Source of the DNA: Monodelphis domestica
Taxonomy: Eukaryota > Chordata > Mammalia > Didelphimorphia > Didelphidae
Direction: 5' to 3'
NCBI RefSeq assembly: GCF_027887165.1
Contig: NC_077230.1
Location: forward strand, 262,326,976-262,390,975
DNA: 64,000 nucleotides
Shown here: in pieces, positions 11,468 to 23,080 of the stretch
Position numbering within the stretch: position 1 is the stretch's first letter
Layout of the letters: every line of letters begins with the position of its first letter
Position numbers and translations under genes: made by a program
Notes under the pieces: generated by a model
What the model was told of the DNA's origin: nothing
What the model saw: the letters and a program-made list of their open reading frames with translations, nothing else
The model's database searches: none

Positions 11468-11850
11468 AGGGTTGTTGTTCAGTCATGTCCAACTCTTTGT
11501 GATGCTGTGGACCATAGCACTCCAGGTACTTCTATACTCCACTGTCTCTCAAAGATTGTCTAAGCTCATGTTCATTGTTTCCAAAACAATATCTATCCAT
11601 TTTTTCCTTTGGTGACCCCTTTCTCTTTTGCCTACCATCTTTCCCAGAATCAGCTTTTTCCACTAAGTCCTGCCTTCTCATTATGTGGCCAAAGCATTTA
11701 AATTTCAAGTTCAGTATTTTGACCTTCCAGTGAATAGTGTGATATTGATTGCCTTGATCTCCTGACTGTCCAAGAGACTCAGTTCTCCTATAACACCACA
11801 ATTCAACAGCATCAATTCTGTGGAGCTCAGCTTTCCTTATATTTTAATGT
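11468..11850 (-). mobile_element. RTE-clade (BovB-like) LINE 3' end
   Basis: The minus-strand frame at 11532-11801 encodes a stretch with FGHIMRRQD followed by a basic K-R-K-G-S-P segment, which matches the C-terminus of RTE/BovB ORF2 (FGHIMRR-E-D, then G-R-R-R-G-R-P). The nucleotide ending 'tgttgttcagtcatgtccaa' / 'ctctttgtgatgctgtggac' is the BovB-type 3' region in reverse. RTE LINEs carry an APE endonuclease and reverse transcriptase and have moved between vertebrate lineages horizontally. Only the 3' few hundred bases remain, with frame breaks. Confidence 0.8.
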
Positions 11851-12478
11851 TAGTTAAATATGATGTAAATATCCCACCACTAGTAAACAGAAGCTTCAAG
11901 AATAGAACTCTCATCTTAGAGTTAAAAATTTAATCCCCCCTACATTATACCATACTCCCCAATGCTACCATATCACTGATCTCACATAAGCCTAATATAC
12001 TATCTAGAATAAATGTGAAAAATGATTACCACTAATAATGTCAACTTTGGATTTAGGTATATGTTTTATGACTTAGATGTCTTAGAATCCAAGGAAATTT
12101 GAGTTGCTTTCTTCTTTTGTTCTCAATGAATCTTCCTCCCCCAAGCAGAGGCATGTAAAATTATTCTGTTAACTTCACACTTCATTGGAAAATCAAGGAA
12201 ATGATTGACATGTCATTAGTGTGGACTTTTACAATTGGGAATTGAAAAAAAAAACACTGAGTGAATATAGCTAAGAAGAATGGCAATTTAGGTGTTGATG
12301 GAGATGGATATATTCTATATATAATATAACATACAGATATATAGATGTAATACATCACATTATATGCTACCTTATAGAAACCTTTACTTAGATTAGTAAT
12401 AAAATACCTACATCAGTGCTCACTTTCCATAATAGTAGGGGAAAGACTTTCACCATATTCCTTTATCACTATACCATA
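11851..12478. other. No gene; unassigned sequence
   Basis: AT-rich DNA with short TATA-type runs near 12315. No repeat or gene recognised. Confidence 0.5.
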
Positions 12479-12546
12479 GCATCTTAAATGAGGCATTAGA
12501 CGGAAGTTTCCAACCTAAATAATGAAATATAAAAGAACAGCAGCTG
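12479..12546 (+). repeat. Direct repeat, copy 1 of 2
   Basis: The segment starting 'gcatcttaaatgaggcatta' recurs at 14373-14440 in the same orientation with roughly 90 percent identity. It matches no repeat family I recognise. Confidence 0.85.
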
Positions 12547-12605
12547 CTTGATGAATGGCCTCACAGAATGTTTCAAGTACAAGGTTCCACATTGTCCATT
12601 TCTTG

Positions 12606-12812
12606 CAGGGTTCTTAACTTGGACTTTGTGAACTTTTTAATAAATATTTTCATAACTGTATTTAATATAATTCATTTCCTTTTGTGTGTCTATGCAGTTT
12701 ATTTTAGGCATTTAAAAGTATTTTTCTTAAAAAAGAGATCCATAGGTTTTAATAGGCTCAAAAGATCTACTACCAAAAGGGTTCATGATACAAAAAAGGT
12801 TAAAAACCCTTG
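12606..12812. mobile_element. hAT-type MITE with terminal inverted repeats
   Basis: The left end 'cagggttcttaacttgg' and the reverse complement of the right end 'ggttaaaaacccttg' are imperfect inverted repeats. The interior 'aaatattttcataact' and 'agagatccatagg' is shared with a second copy at 35505-35665. This fits a non-autonomous hAT-Charlie-type element; the exact family is not named. It has no transposase. Confidence 0.7.
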
Positions 12813-14094
12813 GTATATACAGACTTGATTCCAATAGAACTTGGGGTTAAGTAACAGTCATCCATCCAGCACCCTATCCCACACTATGATATCTCACACA
12901 CAAGCTTTTTTTATTTAGGAATACCCACAAATCATAGATGGTCATCTATCATGTTCTTGCCCCATCTCAACCCTTACCTCCTCTGCTGGCCACTCATCTT
13001 ACATTCAGAGTAATTATTTCATTCATCCAAGTGTCAAATCATAGTTAAGCAAAAGTATCAGATACTTGTACAAAGAATGCAATATTCTACCTTTTTCTCT
13101 GACTCATCTCTCAAAAGAAAAGACCATCCTCTAAGACTTGTTCCTCCTTGCTCAATCTTCTATCCACACCCCAAGCATAGAAGACCAGAAGTTTAAGTGT
13201 GCAACAGGACATGACACAAATACCAGGTATTACTGTGCAGGATTCCCCCTTGGTCTCTGCTGTTTAAAAAAAAAACAAAACACAAAAACAGATCACCACC
13301 TCCAGGCACCTCCTTTTTCTACTGTGGATTAGTCCTAGTCATAGCCTAGACTAGAACCCATATATCTTGATATCCAATTCAATGTTCTTCTCTATGAATG
13401 ATTTCTTAGACACTTTCCTCTCAGCTTGGGAAAAGAGGAGCATCACCCCAATATTACCTTGTTTTCAAGATCTTTCCAGGTTCTACATCCCAAGTACTTC
13501 AAAGCAATTATTTCCTCGATGTTCTACATTGTTTTTGTGGTATCTTCAACTGTAATTGACATTTTCCAACAGATGGATATGTTGGAATCTACTTGAGACC
13601 AGTGTTAAGTCTGAAATCAGGTTCCACAAAGCAAAAATACCTTTCTTGTTAAAGTTGTATCTACTGGGTTTTTTCTCACACTTGAAAAGAAGCATAGCTT
13701 TGTATTGCTTTAGGCATCAAATAGGAAAACGGTAGAGCATCTTAATTAAATCCGATGTATAAAACCACTCTGGTTTATAAGCTATTTTAGACAGCACAGC
13801 CAGCATTTTTTGCTGCCTAAGCTGTATCCCTAGTTCTATTCAGTGTAATCCTGACTAGGATAGGGCCTAAGCAGGTCAATTAGTGCCAAGAGACAAAAAT
13901 GTGTAACTAGACCAGAAAACAAACACAAGGGCCAAAAAAGACGACCTTCTTCTAAAAATACAATAAAATAAAGCCCAGAATATCCTTTTTTTAAAAAACA
14001 ATGGGAATTCTTTCCCACCTTATTAATGTTCTCTGTGTCATTTCCAAATCTACAATACTCTCTTCGTTTGATGCCTATCCACATTTATAAAAAT
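12813..14094. other. No gene; single-copy-like sequence
   Basis: Short frames exist at 13138-13332, 13367-13555 and 13836-14084 but none resembles a known protein. No repeat recognised. Confidence 0.45.
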
Positions 14095-14345
14095 GAATTG
14101 ATGTTGGGCCACATTGGCGAAGGTTAAATGAATAGATGAGGAGTTGCACAGCTGTTTACGGTTTTGGTTTATAGCTCTGGGACATCCCATTCTGGAGTCA
14201 TTCCGTTCCAGTTCATTTTAACAGTAATTAGAAGTACCCCCATAACGAGGTGCTTGCTGTTGAAAACAACTTCATTAGTTTGGGTGATTTTATTGGTTTC
14301 CTTTAGGGTGAGGAAGTGGTACTAATAGTTGTAATTTAATAGGGA
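14095..14345. other. Candidate conserved non-coding block
   Basis: A repeat-free block with balanced composition, ordered AT/GC mixture and homeodomain-like TAAT cores ('cagtaattagaag'). There is no coding signal. The idea that it is a conserved element is inference from its texture alone. Confidence 0.2.
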
Positions 14346-14372
14346 AATCACTGAAGCAGGGAAGATTCCACG

Positions 14373-14440
14373 GCATCTTAAATGAGGCATTAGACAGAAG
14401 TTTCCGTTCCAAATAATGAAATATCAGAGAACAGCAGCTA
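14373..14440 (+). repeat. Direct repeat, copy 2 of 2
   Basis: Matches 12479-12546, 1.89 kb upstream, with substitutions mainly around 14406-14410 and 14424-14427. Sequences outside the 68 bases do not align. Confidence 0.85.
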
Positions 14441-14814
14441 CCTAAGAAATTCTCATATGAACACATACAAGTTGGCATGAACAAGCCATTTTGGTTAAAT
14501 GCCTTAAATATTGCTTATATAAAGCTATTAGGAATCCTTACAGAAAAATACAACTTGAATTAGCATAAATTAAAAATAAATTTGACCATATTAGGCAATG
14601 TTCCCAACACAGTCTAAAATGAGGTAAAATAAACAAATTTGACCTTTGGCAATTACACTTTCTCTGCAAGTGGCTAAAAGGCTGAATCATTTTTCTGCCT
14701 CTGCTGCTGATTCTATCATTTTATTGTTTTCATTCCACTCCCTTCTTGCTTTACTCTCTTAAACATCATTTCCCAAAGCTGAAGAAGTTATCTTATCCCA
14801 GGAAAAAGAATCAT

Positions 14815-14985
14815 AAAATGTTAAGATCTAGACCTAGTCCCTCATTTTACAGGTAAGGAAATAGATGCCAGAGGTGAAGTGATGTTCCCAGGACTACACA
14901 AGCACTTAGTGACAGAACCTGGAACTAGAAACAAGTCTCCTAATCTCTAGTCCAGTAGTCTAACTACTATATCAAGTTTTCATCA
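14815..14985 (-). mobile_element. MIR-type CORE-SINE
   Basis: 'ccctcattttacaggtaagg', 'gaagtgatgttcccaggact' and 'ctctagtccagtagtctaac' are a diverged MIR in minus orientation. Confidence 0.7.
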
Positions 14986-14989
14986 ATAG

Positions 14990-16318
14990 TTTCTTTGGGT
15001 TTCCCCTTTAAAAAGTATATTATTTTCCCCTAGGATTCTTTCCTCCTAGCATCACTGCAGTTATTACCATTTTAGACATGACAAAACCAAGAGATGGCAA
15101 AAGTCTTTAGAGATTTCACAACAATTTAAGAAATCCCCTATTTCATTTCTTCAACTTGATAGGAAAGGGAGTGATCAATTTTAGAGTTGTTTCCCAAAGG
15201 GCAGACTGGAAAATAATGAGCCAGTATCCAGGAATAGGGAAGAATTTACCAATGCAGTATCTCACATGGTCATACCCTATCCAGTGATTTGTGTTGTCTG
15301 ACCATCACAGATTAGTAAAGATGTTGATAAACTAGAATGAGTCTAAATAAAGGAAACCAGGATGGTAAAGAGATTCAAGTCCATGCCATGTAAAGATTAG
15401 ATGGAGGAACTGGGGATATCTATCCTACAGAATGGAAAACTTAGGAAGAATATGGTGGCAGATGACTTTGGGTATTGCAATGTCTTTTAGAAAAGGTATT
15501 AGACTTAGGATAAAAAGACCACAAGACAAGAGCTTTGACTTCATTGACTGAAGCAATTGATGATTCCCTTTTACCTATTACCTTAAAACTAATAAAATAA
15601 GAAGATATTATAAAAATGAAATTTTGGGATTACTTGAAAGAAAAAAAATTAACAAGTAAATTTATCCCAAAGTGAAATGGGTTATTTGGGGTTGTAATAT
15701 ATTTTCTTTTACTAGGGATCCTCAAGTAAAGATTGGATGAGCACATCTCAATCAATAGAAAACATTCTAGTTTCAGGTATGAGTTGGAATAATTGACCAC
15801 TGAGGTGCCTTTCAGTATTAAAATTATCTGATCTTATGATTATATGACCCTGGGATATCCAAATTTATAATAAAGGTTAGGAGAGAAAAATTGAAATGAG
15901 AATTGTAAAAATGATCCCCCAAATTTTAATTAAATTCCTCACTTAAATTTATATTAAAAACATACTAGATGATACCAGCCCACTGACAGTAAGACATGAA
16001 CTCAATGATTTCAAGTAATGGCAATTGACTTACACAGATATAAATCCCTGGTGACCTCTGGCACTAATTTCTGAGATGGCTAGTGAAGATTAAAAATTTT
16101 GTCCCCTGCCAAGAAACTTAAGAAGCTGGAGAGAGAACCAGACCTTTTAGCAATATTAGTAATTCTAACCAAATTGTATCACCTTTTGGAAGCTAGCCAT
16201 CAGATATCCGATTTAATTTATTCAACATTTAATATTCATGGAGATATTTATCCTATAAATGGGTAAATGAATCTCCTATAGTAGTAGTATATGCCTTTCA
16301 GCAAATCAATACCATTCA
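14990..16318. other. No gene; unassigned sequence
   Basis: No recognisable coding content. Text at about 15330-15540 ('aaaggaaaccaggatggt') could be an old repeat, but I cannot assign it. Confidence 0.45.
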
Positions 16319-16319
16319 A

Positions 16320-16450
16320 ACAATATTTTGAAGTACTTACTATAGGCAAAAATTTGTGGTATATACAAAGGGAAGAAATAAAATATTAAGTAAGATAGTG
16401 TCTGCCCTCAAGAAGCCTACTAATTCAAAGACACATGTGATGTGCACACA
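16320..16450 (+). repeat. Fragment of an unnamed old interspersed repeat
   Basis: 'agtacttactataggcaa', then 'tgtctgccctcaagaagcc', parallels a mammal-wide wording of the type 'tgccctcaaggagc'. Related fragments are at 34790, 42255 and 45340. Confidence 0.5.
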
Positions 16451-16489
16451 TAATACAAGATAATATAGCATGGAACTGTATGAATTGAG

Positions 16490-17330
16490 TTGGAATGGAT
16501 CTCAGAAGTCATCTAGTCCAGGCAATCCATGAAAAAAGATCCCCCTATTATATACTGAACAAGCAGGTTTTCCAACTGCAAAAGATCTACAAAGAAAAGA
16601 ATTACACTACCTTTTAAGACTGACTATGAATACATACAAATTTAATGAATTTTTTCCTGTCATAAAGCCTATTTTCTTCTTTGAATTTTCCACACATTGT
16701 TCTTGGTTCTACCTTATAGTGAACAAATCTCCTCTCTCCTCCACATTAAAACCTTCAAATATTTGAAGAGAGTTACCATACTATACTCAAGTCTTCTTTT
16801 CTCAAGACTATCCATGCCTCATTCCTTCAACCAGTCCTCATATAATAGGGACTCAAAGACCATCACCATTATAATTTCTCTTTTCTGGATAATGTGTATC
16901 TTATCAATGCAGTATTCTGAAATAGGTCCCAATAAAGATAGAATATACTGGGACCATCATCTTCCTATTCTTAGAAGCTGTGCCCCTCTCCATCATTTAG
17001 AGCTTGCAGTCCATTCAAACCCTTTGACCTTTATCAGTATATCTGATTTCTTATCATCTCTCCCCCATCTTATATTTGCAAAGGTGATTTTTTAACCCTA
17101 TAACCAGACTTTATATTTATCTTTTTTGGATTGGCCCATCAGATTCAACCCAGTACTCTATCCTATCATTGTATGGTTCACCTCAAACTTTGTTTCATCT
17201 GCAAATTTGACAGTAACTAATATCATTTAATGTATTTATCCAAGTCATTGATTTAAAAAATGTTAAACAACATAGGCCCAGATCAGATACCAGGAGTACT
17301 TAACTGGAAATCACTTGTCATCTTGATATC
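16490..17330 (-). mobile_element. L3/CR1-type LINE fragment
   Basis: 'gtcttcttttctcaagac', 'attccttcaaccagtcctca' and 'catctgcaaatttgac' read as the complement of the CR1/L3 ORF2 3' region (in CR1 the sense strand encodes the run 'RL.E.GLF.LEKRRL'). The plus-strand frame 16697-17095 is therefore antisense to an old LINE and not a gene. Ancient and highly diverged. Confidence 0.7.
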
Positions 17331-17339
17331 AACCAACTG

Positions 17340-18155
17340 ACAATGATAATACACAGTATTGGTTCTAAGATGGAAGGTAAAGGTTTAAAAAAGTAAATAA
17401 AATAGGATGAGATATATGATTCTTTGTAAATAGATTTTCTATAATCCAAATAAAAGATTCCCACAGTTTTCTCTTTACTAGTTTAATAATTCTGTTTTTA
17501 AAAAGAGAATGAGGTTCCTGAGAAACCAATAAACCTTGCTATATGATCACTAGGCATATCAAGAATGATTCATTCTCCATTTTGCTGGTGAATCAAATTA
17601 AACTCAATTGCTTATTGTCTGTAGACTTTTATCTTCTATTTTTTGTAATTCCAGGTAAATTTTCCCAGATCTAATCTTGTAGTACCTCTCTTTTTTTACA
17701 TTATCTTTCTAATACTACTCACTGGCTCAGCAACAACACCTGCTAGTTCCCTTTGTATTGGAGAAGCTTTCATCTGGTCCAGGTGATTTGAATTAATCAA
17801 AAATAACTAAATGTCTTCTTTATTCTTTCCTAACTTATCTTGAGTATCACCTCCTTCTTAGTAAGTTTTTTGTTCTGTCGCTTCTAACTTGAAGGTCAAT
17901 CTCCCTTGATAAATCATAGGAATTAGAATAGGAACTAATAGATTATTTTATCCAAATTGCTCAACTTTATATAAAAGAGCTAAGAGACTAACTGACTTTC
18001 AAAGAAGCAAAAAAAAATAAAAATAAAAAGCAGAATTCAAAATTATGCCTCTACATGGAGGCATCCACATATCCAGATTCTACTATCCAGACCCCATAGA
18101 CAGTTCTCATTCCATTTTAAGATAATATAGAATGATGATAGAATCAAAGTGGTCC
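17340..18155. other. No gene; unassigned sequence
   Basis: AT-rich DNA, possibly including a weak MIR-like trace near 17910-18000. Nothing coding. Confidence 0.45.
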
Positions 18156-18159
18156 TTTC

Positions 18160-18530
18160 AAGGAGGTCATTTCCATCTATAGAAAATTTCTCGGAAGTGA
18201 CATTTGAAGGGGGCTCCAAAGAATGAATAGGATTTCAACAAATAGATGCTTGAGGACAAAAAGGAAATAAAATGAGTGAAAATTCAGAATTTTTTTAAAG
18301 TGCAGGGCATGTTTCAGGATATAATAGTTCAATGCAACTATAGCAAAGGTGTGGAAAAGGCAGCATGAAGTCAAGTTTAAAAGATAAGCTAGTATTAGAT
18401 TGTGAAGGGTCTTGAGTGCCAAGCTAAGAAGTTGAAACTTTTCTAAGCAGGCAATAAAGTTCCACTGAAGAGTTTTGACCAAAGGAGTGATATAATGAAA
18501 TTTTATGCCTAAGATAAGGAAGTCTGGTGG
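18160..18530 (+). repeat. Fragment of the unnamed old repeat, middle part
   Basis: 'ttgtgaagggtcttgagtgc' and 'ttttgaccaaaggagtgata' parallel a widespread mammalian repeat whose consensus wording is 'gaagggctttgaatgcca' and 'gagggagtgacatg'. The minus frame 18177-18482 lies across it and is not a gene. Confidence 0.55.
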
Positions 18531-18739
18531 TAGTAAGAAAAAAAGAATTACAAGAAGGAAGAAAAAACCAGGAAAACCTCCTAGGACTTCATTAAATTAG
18601 TTCATGTTAAATGATAATGAAGCCCTATACTAGAAAGCTATTATCAATAGAACTTGGTAACTGATTGGATACAAGTAATGAAGAGGGCAAAAAGTCAAAT
18701 AACGAAGGGATATAGAAGAAGAAAGTGTGGCATAGACAA

Positions 18740-18930
18740 AGATAGTATGGTATAATATAGGAAAGTACTAGATTTTCAAGTAGGTAACCTGGGTTTTAAT
18801 CCTTAAACTACTGTTTGCAAACTGTCTGACCTTGAGCAAATCTCTTATCTTCTTTAAGCCTCAGTTTCCATAAGTATAAAAGGAAGAGTAATACTGTATC
18901 CTCTCCAAAGTCCCAAAGAGTTCTAAAATC
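18740..18930 (+). mobile_element. MIR-like CORE-SINE
   Basis: 'ctgaccttgagcaaatctct' and 'gcctcagtttccataagtat' are the B-box-distal and core segments in plus orientation. Confidence 0.65.
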
Positions 18931-18959
18931 AATGGCCCTGTCAAAGAATCATAGAAAGA

Positions 18960-19645
18960 AGACCAATTAAGGTGGGAATCAGAAGTTGGGCTTCTCTTAT
19001 GATTATTTAGATGTTTCCCTAAAGACCCAACTCTAATACTAACCTGGAACTCTATTGAAATGCTAATGCTGGTGACTAATAATAATAATAATTTCTTAGC
19101 TTCTATGATGTTGAGAAGTCAGGTCAAAGCACAAGGGAATGAAACTTTGACATAAAGTAAAGATAAAGACAGAATGATGCCAAAATGATTTTTGCTAATT
19201 AAAGATTCTAAAGGTAGTTTTTCACATTCCATAAATAGGAGAGCCAGGAAGGATGAAATCTGAGAATATTATCTTTGATCCTCACCCAAATAGAGGAGGC
19301 AAAAAGAGCTGTTCCTGTCTCCTCTCAGCAGTTCCTTCAGACCCAGCAGAGAGAAGATTCATTCAATAATTCATGTCCAGCATGAGGAGAAGCCAGTTTC
19401 TGATATTTAAACCTGTAATAGCAAGAGCTAACAAGTTTGCCACAAACATATAATAATCATACATCTAAGGGTGGGGAGGAGGGGAACATAACCCATCAAA
19501 TGGAAGGCATTTATTTCAGAAATAGGAAAAAGAAACTAATGCTCTGGACTGTTGCTTATACACTACTGTCCTCTTCACAAAAAGCCCAGTTGAATCAATC
19601 TTCACTCACTCACTAAAGCCCTCTTTCCTTGCTAAAAGGTAGTGA
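18960..19645. other. No gene; unassigned sequence
   Basis: Contains a short (AAT)n run at about 19077-19092. No coding or repeat identity seen. Confidence 0.45.
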
Positions 19646-19649
19646 TTTC

Positions 19650-20233
19650 CTCATTATCTATCATTTTTCTTTCTTTGCCTTCTCAGATTCTAATTCCCTG
19701 TGTTGGGTATTTATTTTTAATTTTTATGTCATTGTTTAAAAAATTTTACATTATCTCCATTTTCAAATCTCTCTCCCTGTTCCCCTACCCAAGAGTCATA
19801 TCTTGTAACAGAATAATAAAAGAGAAAAAAATCAGTTTAGTAAAATTAAACAATATATTAACCAAAATTGATTAGTATTGTGAAATCTCCTCCAACCTCT
19901 CAACCGCGGCAAAATTTTAAAAAAATAAAAAAGAAGATGGGAAATATATTTTCTTATCACCTTAGGAAGAAGTTTGGTCAGTATAATTACAGAGTTCAGT
20001 TTTCTTTTTTGTTCATTTTTCACATTCTGTTTACATTCACAGTCATTGTATATTTTGCTTTCTTTGCTCTTCATTTGTTTAGAAGTCTTCCCAGGCTTCT
20101 TTAAATTGTCCTCATTATTCTTTTCTTACAGCACAATAATATCTATAATATTCATCTGGCATAATTTATTTAGTCATTCCCCTATTGGTGGCATATTCTT
20201 ATTCTTTGCTACCACAAAAAGGTGTCACTATAA

Positions 20234-20264
<31 letters not shown>

Positions 20265-20314
20265 CATATATGAGGATTTTTTGTTTCTGATCTCCTTGTG
20301 GTTTATGCCTTCAA
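19650..20314 (-). mobile_element. L1 3' UTR, minus strand, proximal part
   Basis: The order 'ccctacccaagagtcat', 'tctttgctcttcatttg', 'agtcattcccctattggtgg' and 'tttgctaccacaaaaagg' is the marsupial L1 3' end in reverse. An (AT)n run has expanded at about 20235-20272. The element continues after the hAT insertion at 20772. Plus-strand frames here are antisense artefacts. Confidence 0.75.
20307..20314. repeat. Left 8-bp target duplication of the hAT element
   Basis: 'gccttcaa' here and 'gcctacca' at 20772-20779 match at 6 of 8 positions. Eight base pairs is the hAT target-duplication length. Confidence 0.6.
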
Positions 20315-20771
20315 CAGTGATGGCATGGGTGTCAAAGATGGCACACAGATTGCTCTCTGTGGTACTTGGTCACCCTCCCTTCCCCCACCAAGCAGAGGGA
20401 TGCAGGTAGAACTGTTCCCCTCCCCCTCTCTACCATGCGTGATGACATTTTTTCACATCACCCACCCCTCTGCCCAGCAGCCCAATAGGAACTCACAGGG
20501 GGTAAGGTGAGTGGCTCACAGGGGGAAGAGCTAGAGAGGAGCAGAATGCTGGGACCACCCCCTCCCCTCTCTCTATACTTGCTGAAGATATTCTTTACTT
20601 CTCTGACCCCTCTGCCCAGCAGCCCAATGGGAGTGCTTTTCCCTCCCCTGTGTGGGGTAAGCGGGGAGTGGGGCATACCCAACATGTTGATGGGGGATAC
20701 AGCACTCAGTCTGGTGTAGTGGGGTAGAGAGAGGACCTGGCACTCCATCTCTAAAAGGTTTGCCATCACTG
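20315..20771. mobile_element. Non-autonomous hAT element (OposCharlie-like)
   Basis: The 457-bp block starts 'cagtgatggca' and ends with its complement 'tgccatcactg'; the right end also reads 'ctctaaaaggtttgccatc'. This is the terminus I associate with the OposCharlie hAT group. It is GC-richer than its surroundings, has no transposase, and contains a 23-bp internal direct repeat (20464-20486 and 20606-20628, core 'cctctgcccagcagcccaat'). It interrupts a minus-strand L1 3' UTR whose text resumes on the other side. Confidence 0.8.
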
Positions 20772-20918
20772 GCCTACCAGTAGGACCTCCTCTGAGTTAA
20801 AGAATATGAGCACTTTAGTAAAATAAGTTGTTTACTTCATTAAATCATCTTTCTTAATTCCTCTTCTGATGTTACTTATCTTTCCTTTATTTAATCACTC
20901 TTTCTACAGGTCTTTTAG
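20772..20918 (-). mobile_element. L1 3' UTR, minus strand, distal part
   Basis: 'gcctaccagtaggacctcc' continues the L1 3' UTR sentence 'tatgcctagtagtgga' that the hAT element broke. The match fades after about 20830. Confidence 0.6.
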
Positions 20919-20934
20919 AACTCCTCCAATCCAT
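20919..20934 (+). repeat. Left 16-bp target-site duplication
   Basis: 'aactcctccaatccat' is identical to 23065-23080 and brackets the plus-strand L1. Confidence 0.95.
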
Positions 20935-23064
20935 TACCTATACTAGAAGAAGACAGAAGCCTCCTCAACAAAATCAGGAATGAAGCAAGGATGCCCATTA
21001 TCACTAATATTATTTAATAGAGTATTAGAAATGTTAGCAATAGTAATAAGATGAAAAAGAAATTAAAGGAATCAGAATGGGCAGAGAGATAATAAAACTT
21101 TCTGTTTGCCAGTGACATGATGGTATATGTGGAAAATCCAAGAAATTCAACTAAAAAGTTCATTGAAACTATCAATAATGTTAGCAAACTAGGACAATAT
21201 AAAATAAATGCACACAAATTAGCATTTTTATATATTACTGACAACATCCTACAAGAAGAGAGAGAAAAAGATATTCCATTTAAAATAACCACAGATAGAA
21301 TAAAATACTGGGAGTATTTCTGCCAAAACAAACCCATGAAATATATGAATAAAATTATAAAATACTTTTTAACACAAATAAAGTCAGATCTAAATAATTG
21401 AAGATATATTCATTGTTCATGGATGGAAAAAGTTAATATAATTAAAATGATAATCCTCCTTAAGGTAATTTACCTATTCAATACCATCCTAATTAAATTA
21501 CTGAAAATTATTTTATCAAGTAAAATAATAATAACAAAATTCAATTGAAGGAATAAAGGATCACTAATATCAAAGGAATTAATGGGGGGAAACCTAAAAG
21601 GAGGTTCAGCAGTACCAGATTTTAAATTGTGTTATAAAGTAGTAATGGAAAGGTAGATCAGTGGGAAATAACAGATATATAACAAAGAATAGCAAAATTT
21701 TATAGTAATCTTTTATTTGACAAAATCATAGATCCAGTTTTGGGAAATAAGAAATCACCAATTGATAAAAATTTCTGGGATAAATGGAAACTAATCTGGC
21801 AGAAACTAGGTTTAGACTCCTATTTTATGCCATTAACTAAGTTAAGATAAAAATAGATATATGATCTAGAAATAAAAAGAGATAACCATGAGTAAATTAG
21901 AGAAATAGTGAATATACTATCTATCAGTTTTATGCATAGGAGAGGAATTTATGAGTCAATAAGAGATGGAGAACATTGCTAAATGTAAAATGGATAATTT
22001 TGAGTACATTAAATTGAGAAAATTTTGTACAAATAAAGTAAATGCTTCCAAGATCAGAATGAAGTCAGAAAATTAGGGGGATTTTTATAGACAGCATCTC
22101 AGATAGAGGTTTCATATCTAAAATATATAGAGAACTTTGTCAAATTTACAAGAATAGGAACCATCCCCCAGTTGATAAATGGCAAAAGGTAAGAACATAC
22201 AACTTTTGGATGAAGAAGCCAAAGCCACAAATAGGTATTTGAAAAAATGATCTAAATCACTACTGATTAGAAAAATGCAAACCAAAACAACTCTGAGATA
22301 CCACCGCACACCCATCAGACTGGCTAAAACAACAAAAGGGAAAAGCAACAAATGGTGGAGGAGATGTAGGAAAATGGTGACACTGATGCACTGTTGGTGG
22401 AGCATTCAATAGATCCAATCATTTTAAAGAGCAATTTGGAATTATACCCAAAGAGTTATAAAACTTAGCCCTTAGCCCTAGCAATATTATTGCTGGGTCT
22501 GTTTCCCAAGGAGAGCTGGAAAAGAATAAAAGAACTTACGTGTTCCAAATTATTTATTGAAGTTCTCTTTGTGGTGGCAAAGAACTGGAAACTGAGAGGC
22601 TTCCCATCAGTTGGGGAATGGCTGAACAAATTGTGGTATGTGATTGTGATGGAATACAACTGTGCCATAAGAAATGATGAACTGATCAATCTTTTTTTTT
22701 TTAAACTTGGAAAGAACTGTACAAAATAATGAACAGTGAAATTAGTAAAACCAGGAAAACATTTTACACAGCCATAGAATTAATGCTAGAAAAATAAACT
22801 GTGAATGTTTCTTCCAGAAAACAAAGAGACACATGAAATATGAAAGAATTTTTATGTATGTGTTGGCTACCTTGAGGATATCTTTTGTGATGTGTGGACA
22901 GTGGAGAAGGGCTTGGGATACTAGTGCACATATATGTAGATATGAAGAAAAGTAAAATATATAGGAGATTTGTGATTTTATTTGGGTACTATCTTTTTTT
23001 TCCCTTTGCATAAGGAAAGGCTTGTTTGGTTTGGTTTTATAAAATTTGGAACTTAAAAAAAAAT
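20935..23064 (+). mobile_element. 5'-truncated L1 with ORF2 C-terminal half
   Basis: The element starts inside the reverse-transcriptase domain and runs to a short poly(A) at about 23055. Motif C is at 21105-21116 and reads FASD, so the second-last catalytic aspartate position is changed. Downstream come the segment 'YKINAHKLAFLY', the Cys-rich ORF2 tail region, the 3' UTR ending 'tttggaacttaaaaaaa' and a perfect 16-bp target duplication. Stops break ORF2 repeatedly. About 2.13 kb, moderately old. Confidence 0.9.
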
Positions 23065-23080
23065 AACTCCTCCAATCCAT
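23065..23080 (+). repeat. Right 16-bp target-site duplication
   Basis: Second copy of 'aactcctccaatccat', immediately after the A-rich tail of the L1. Confidence 0.95.

Noticed and set aside
16697-17095. 132-codon plus-strand frame
   Set aside because: Antisense to an old L3/CR1 LINE; no protein resemblance.
20464-20628. Repeated 23-mers that could suggest an array
   Set aside because: Only two copies inside a hAT element in a eukaryotic genome; not a CRISPR array.
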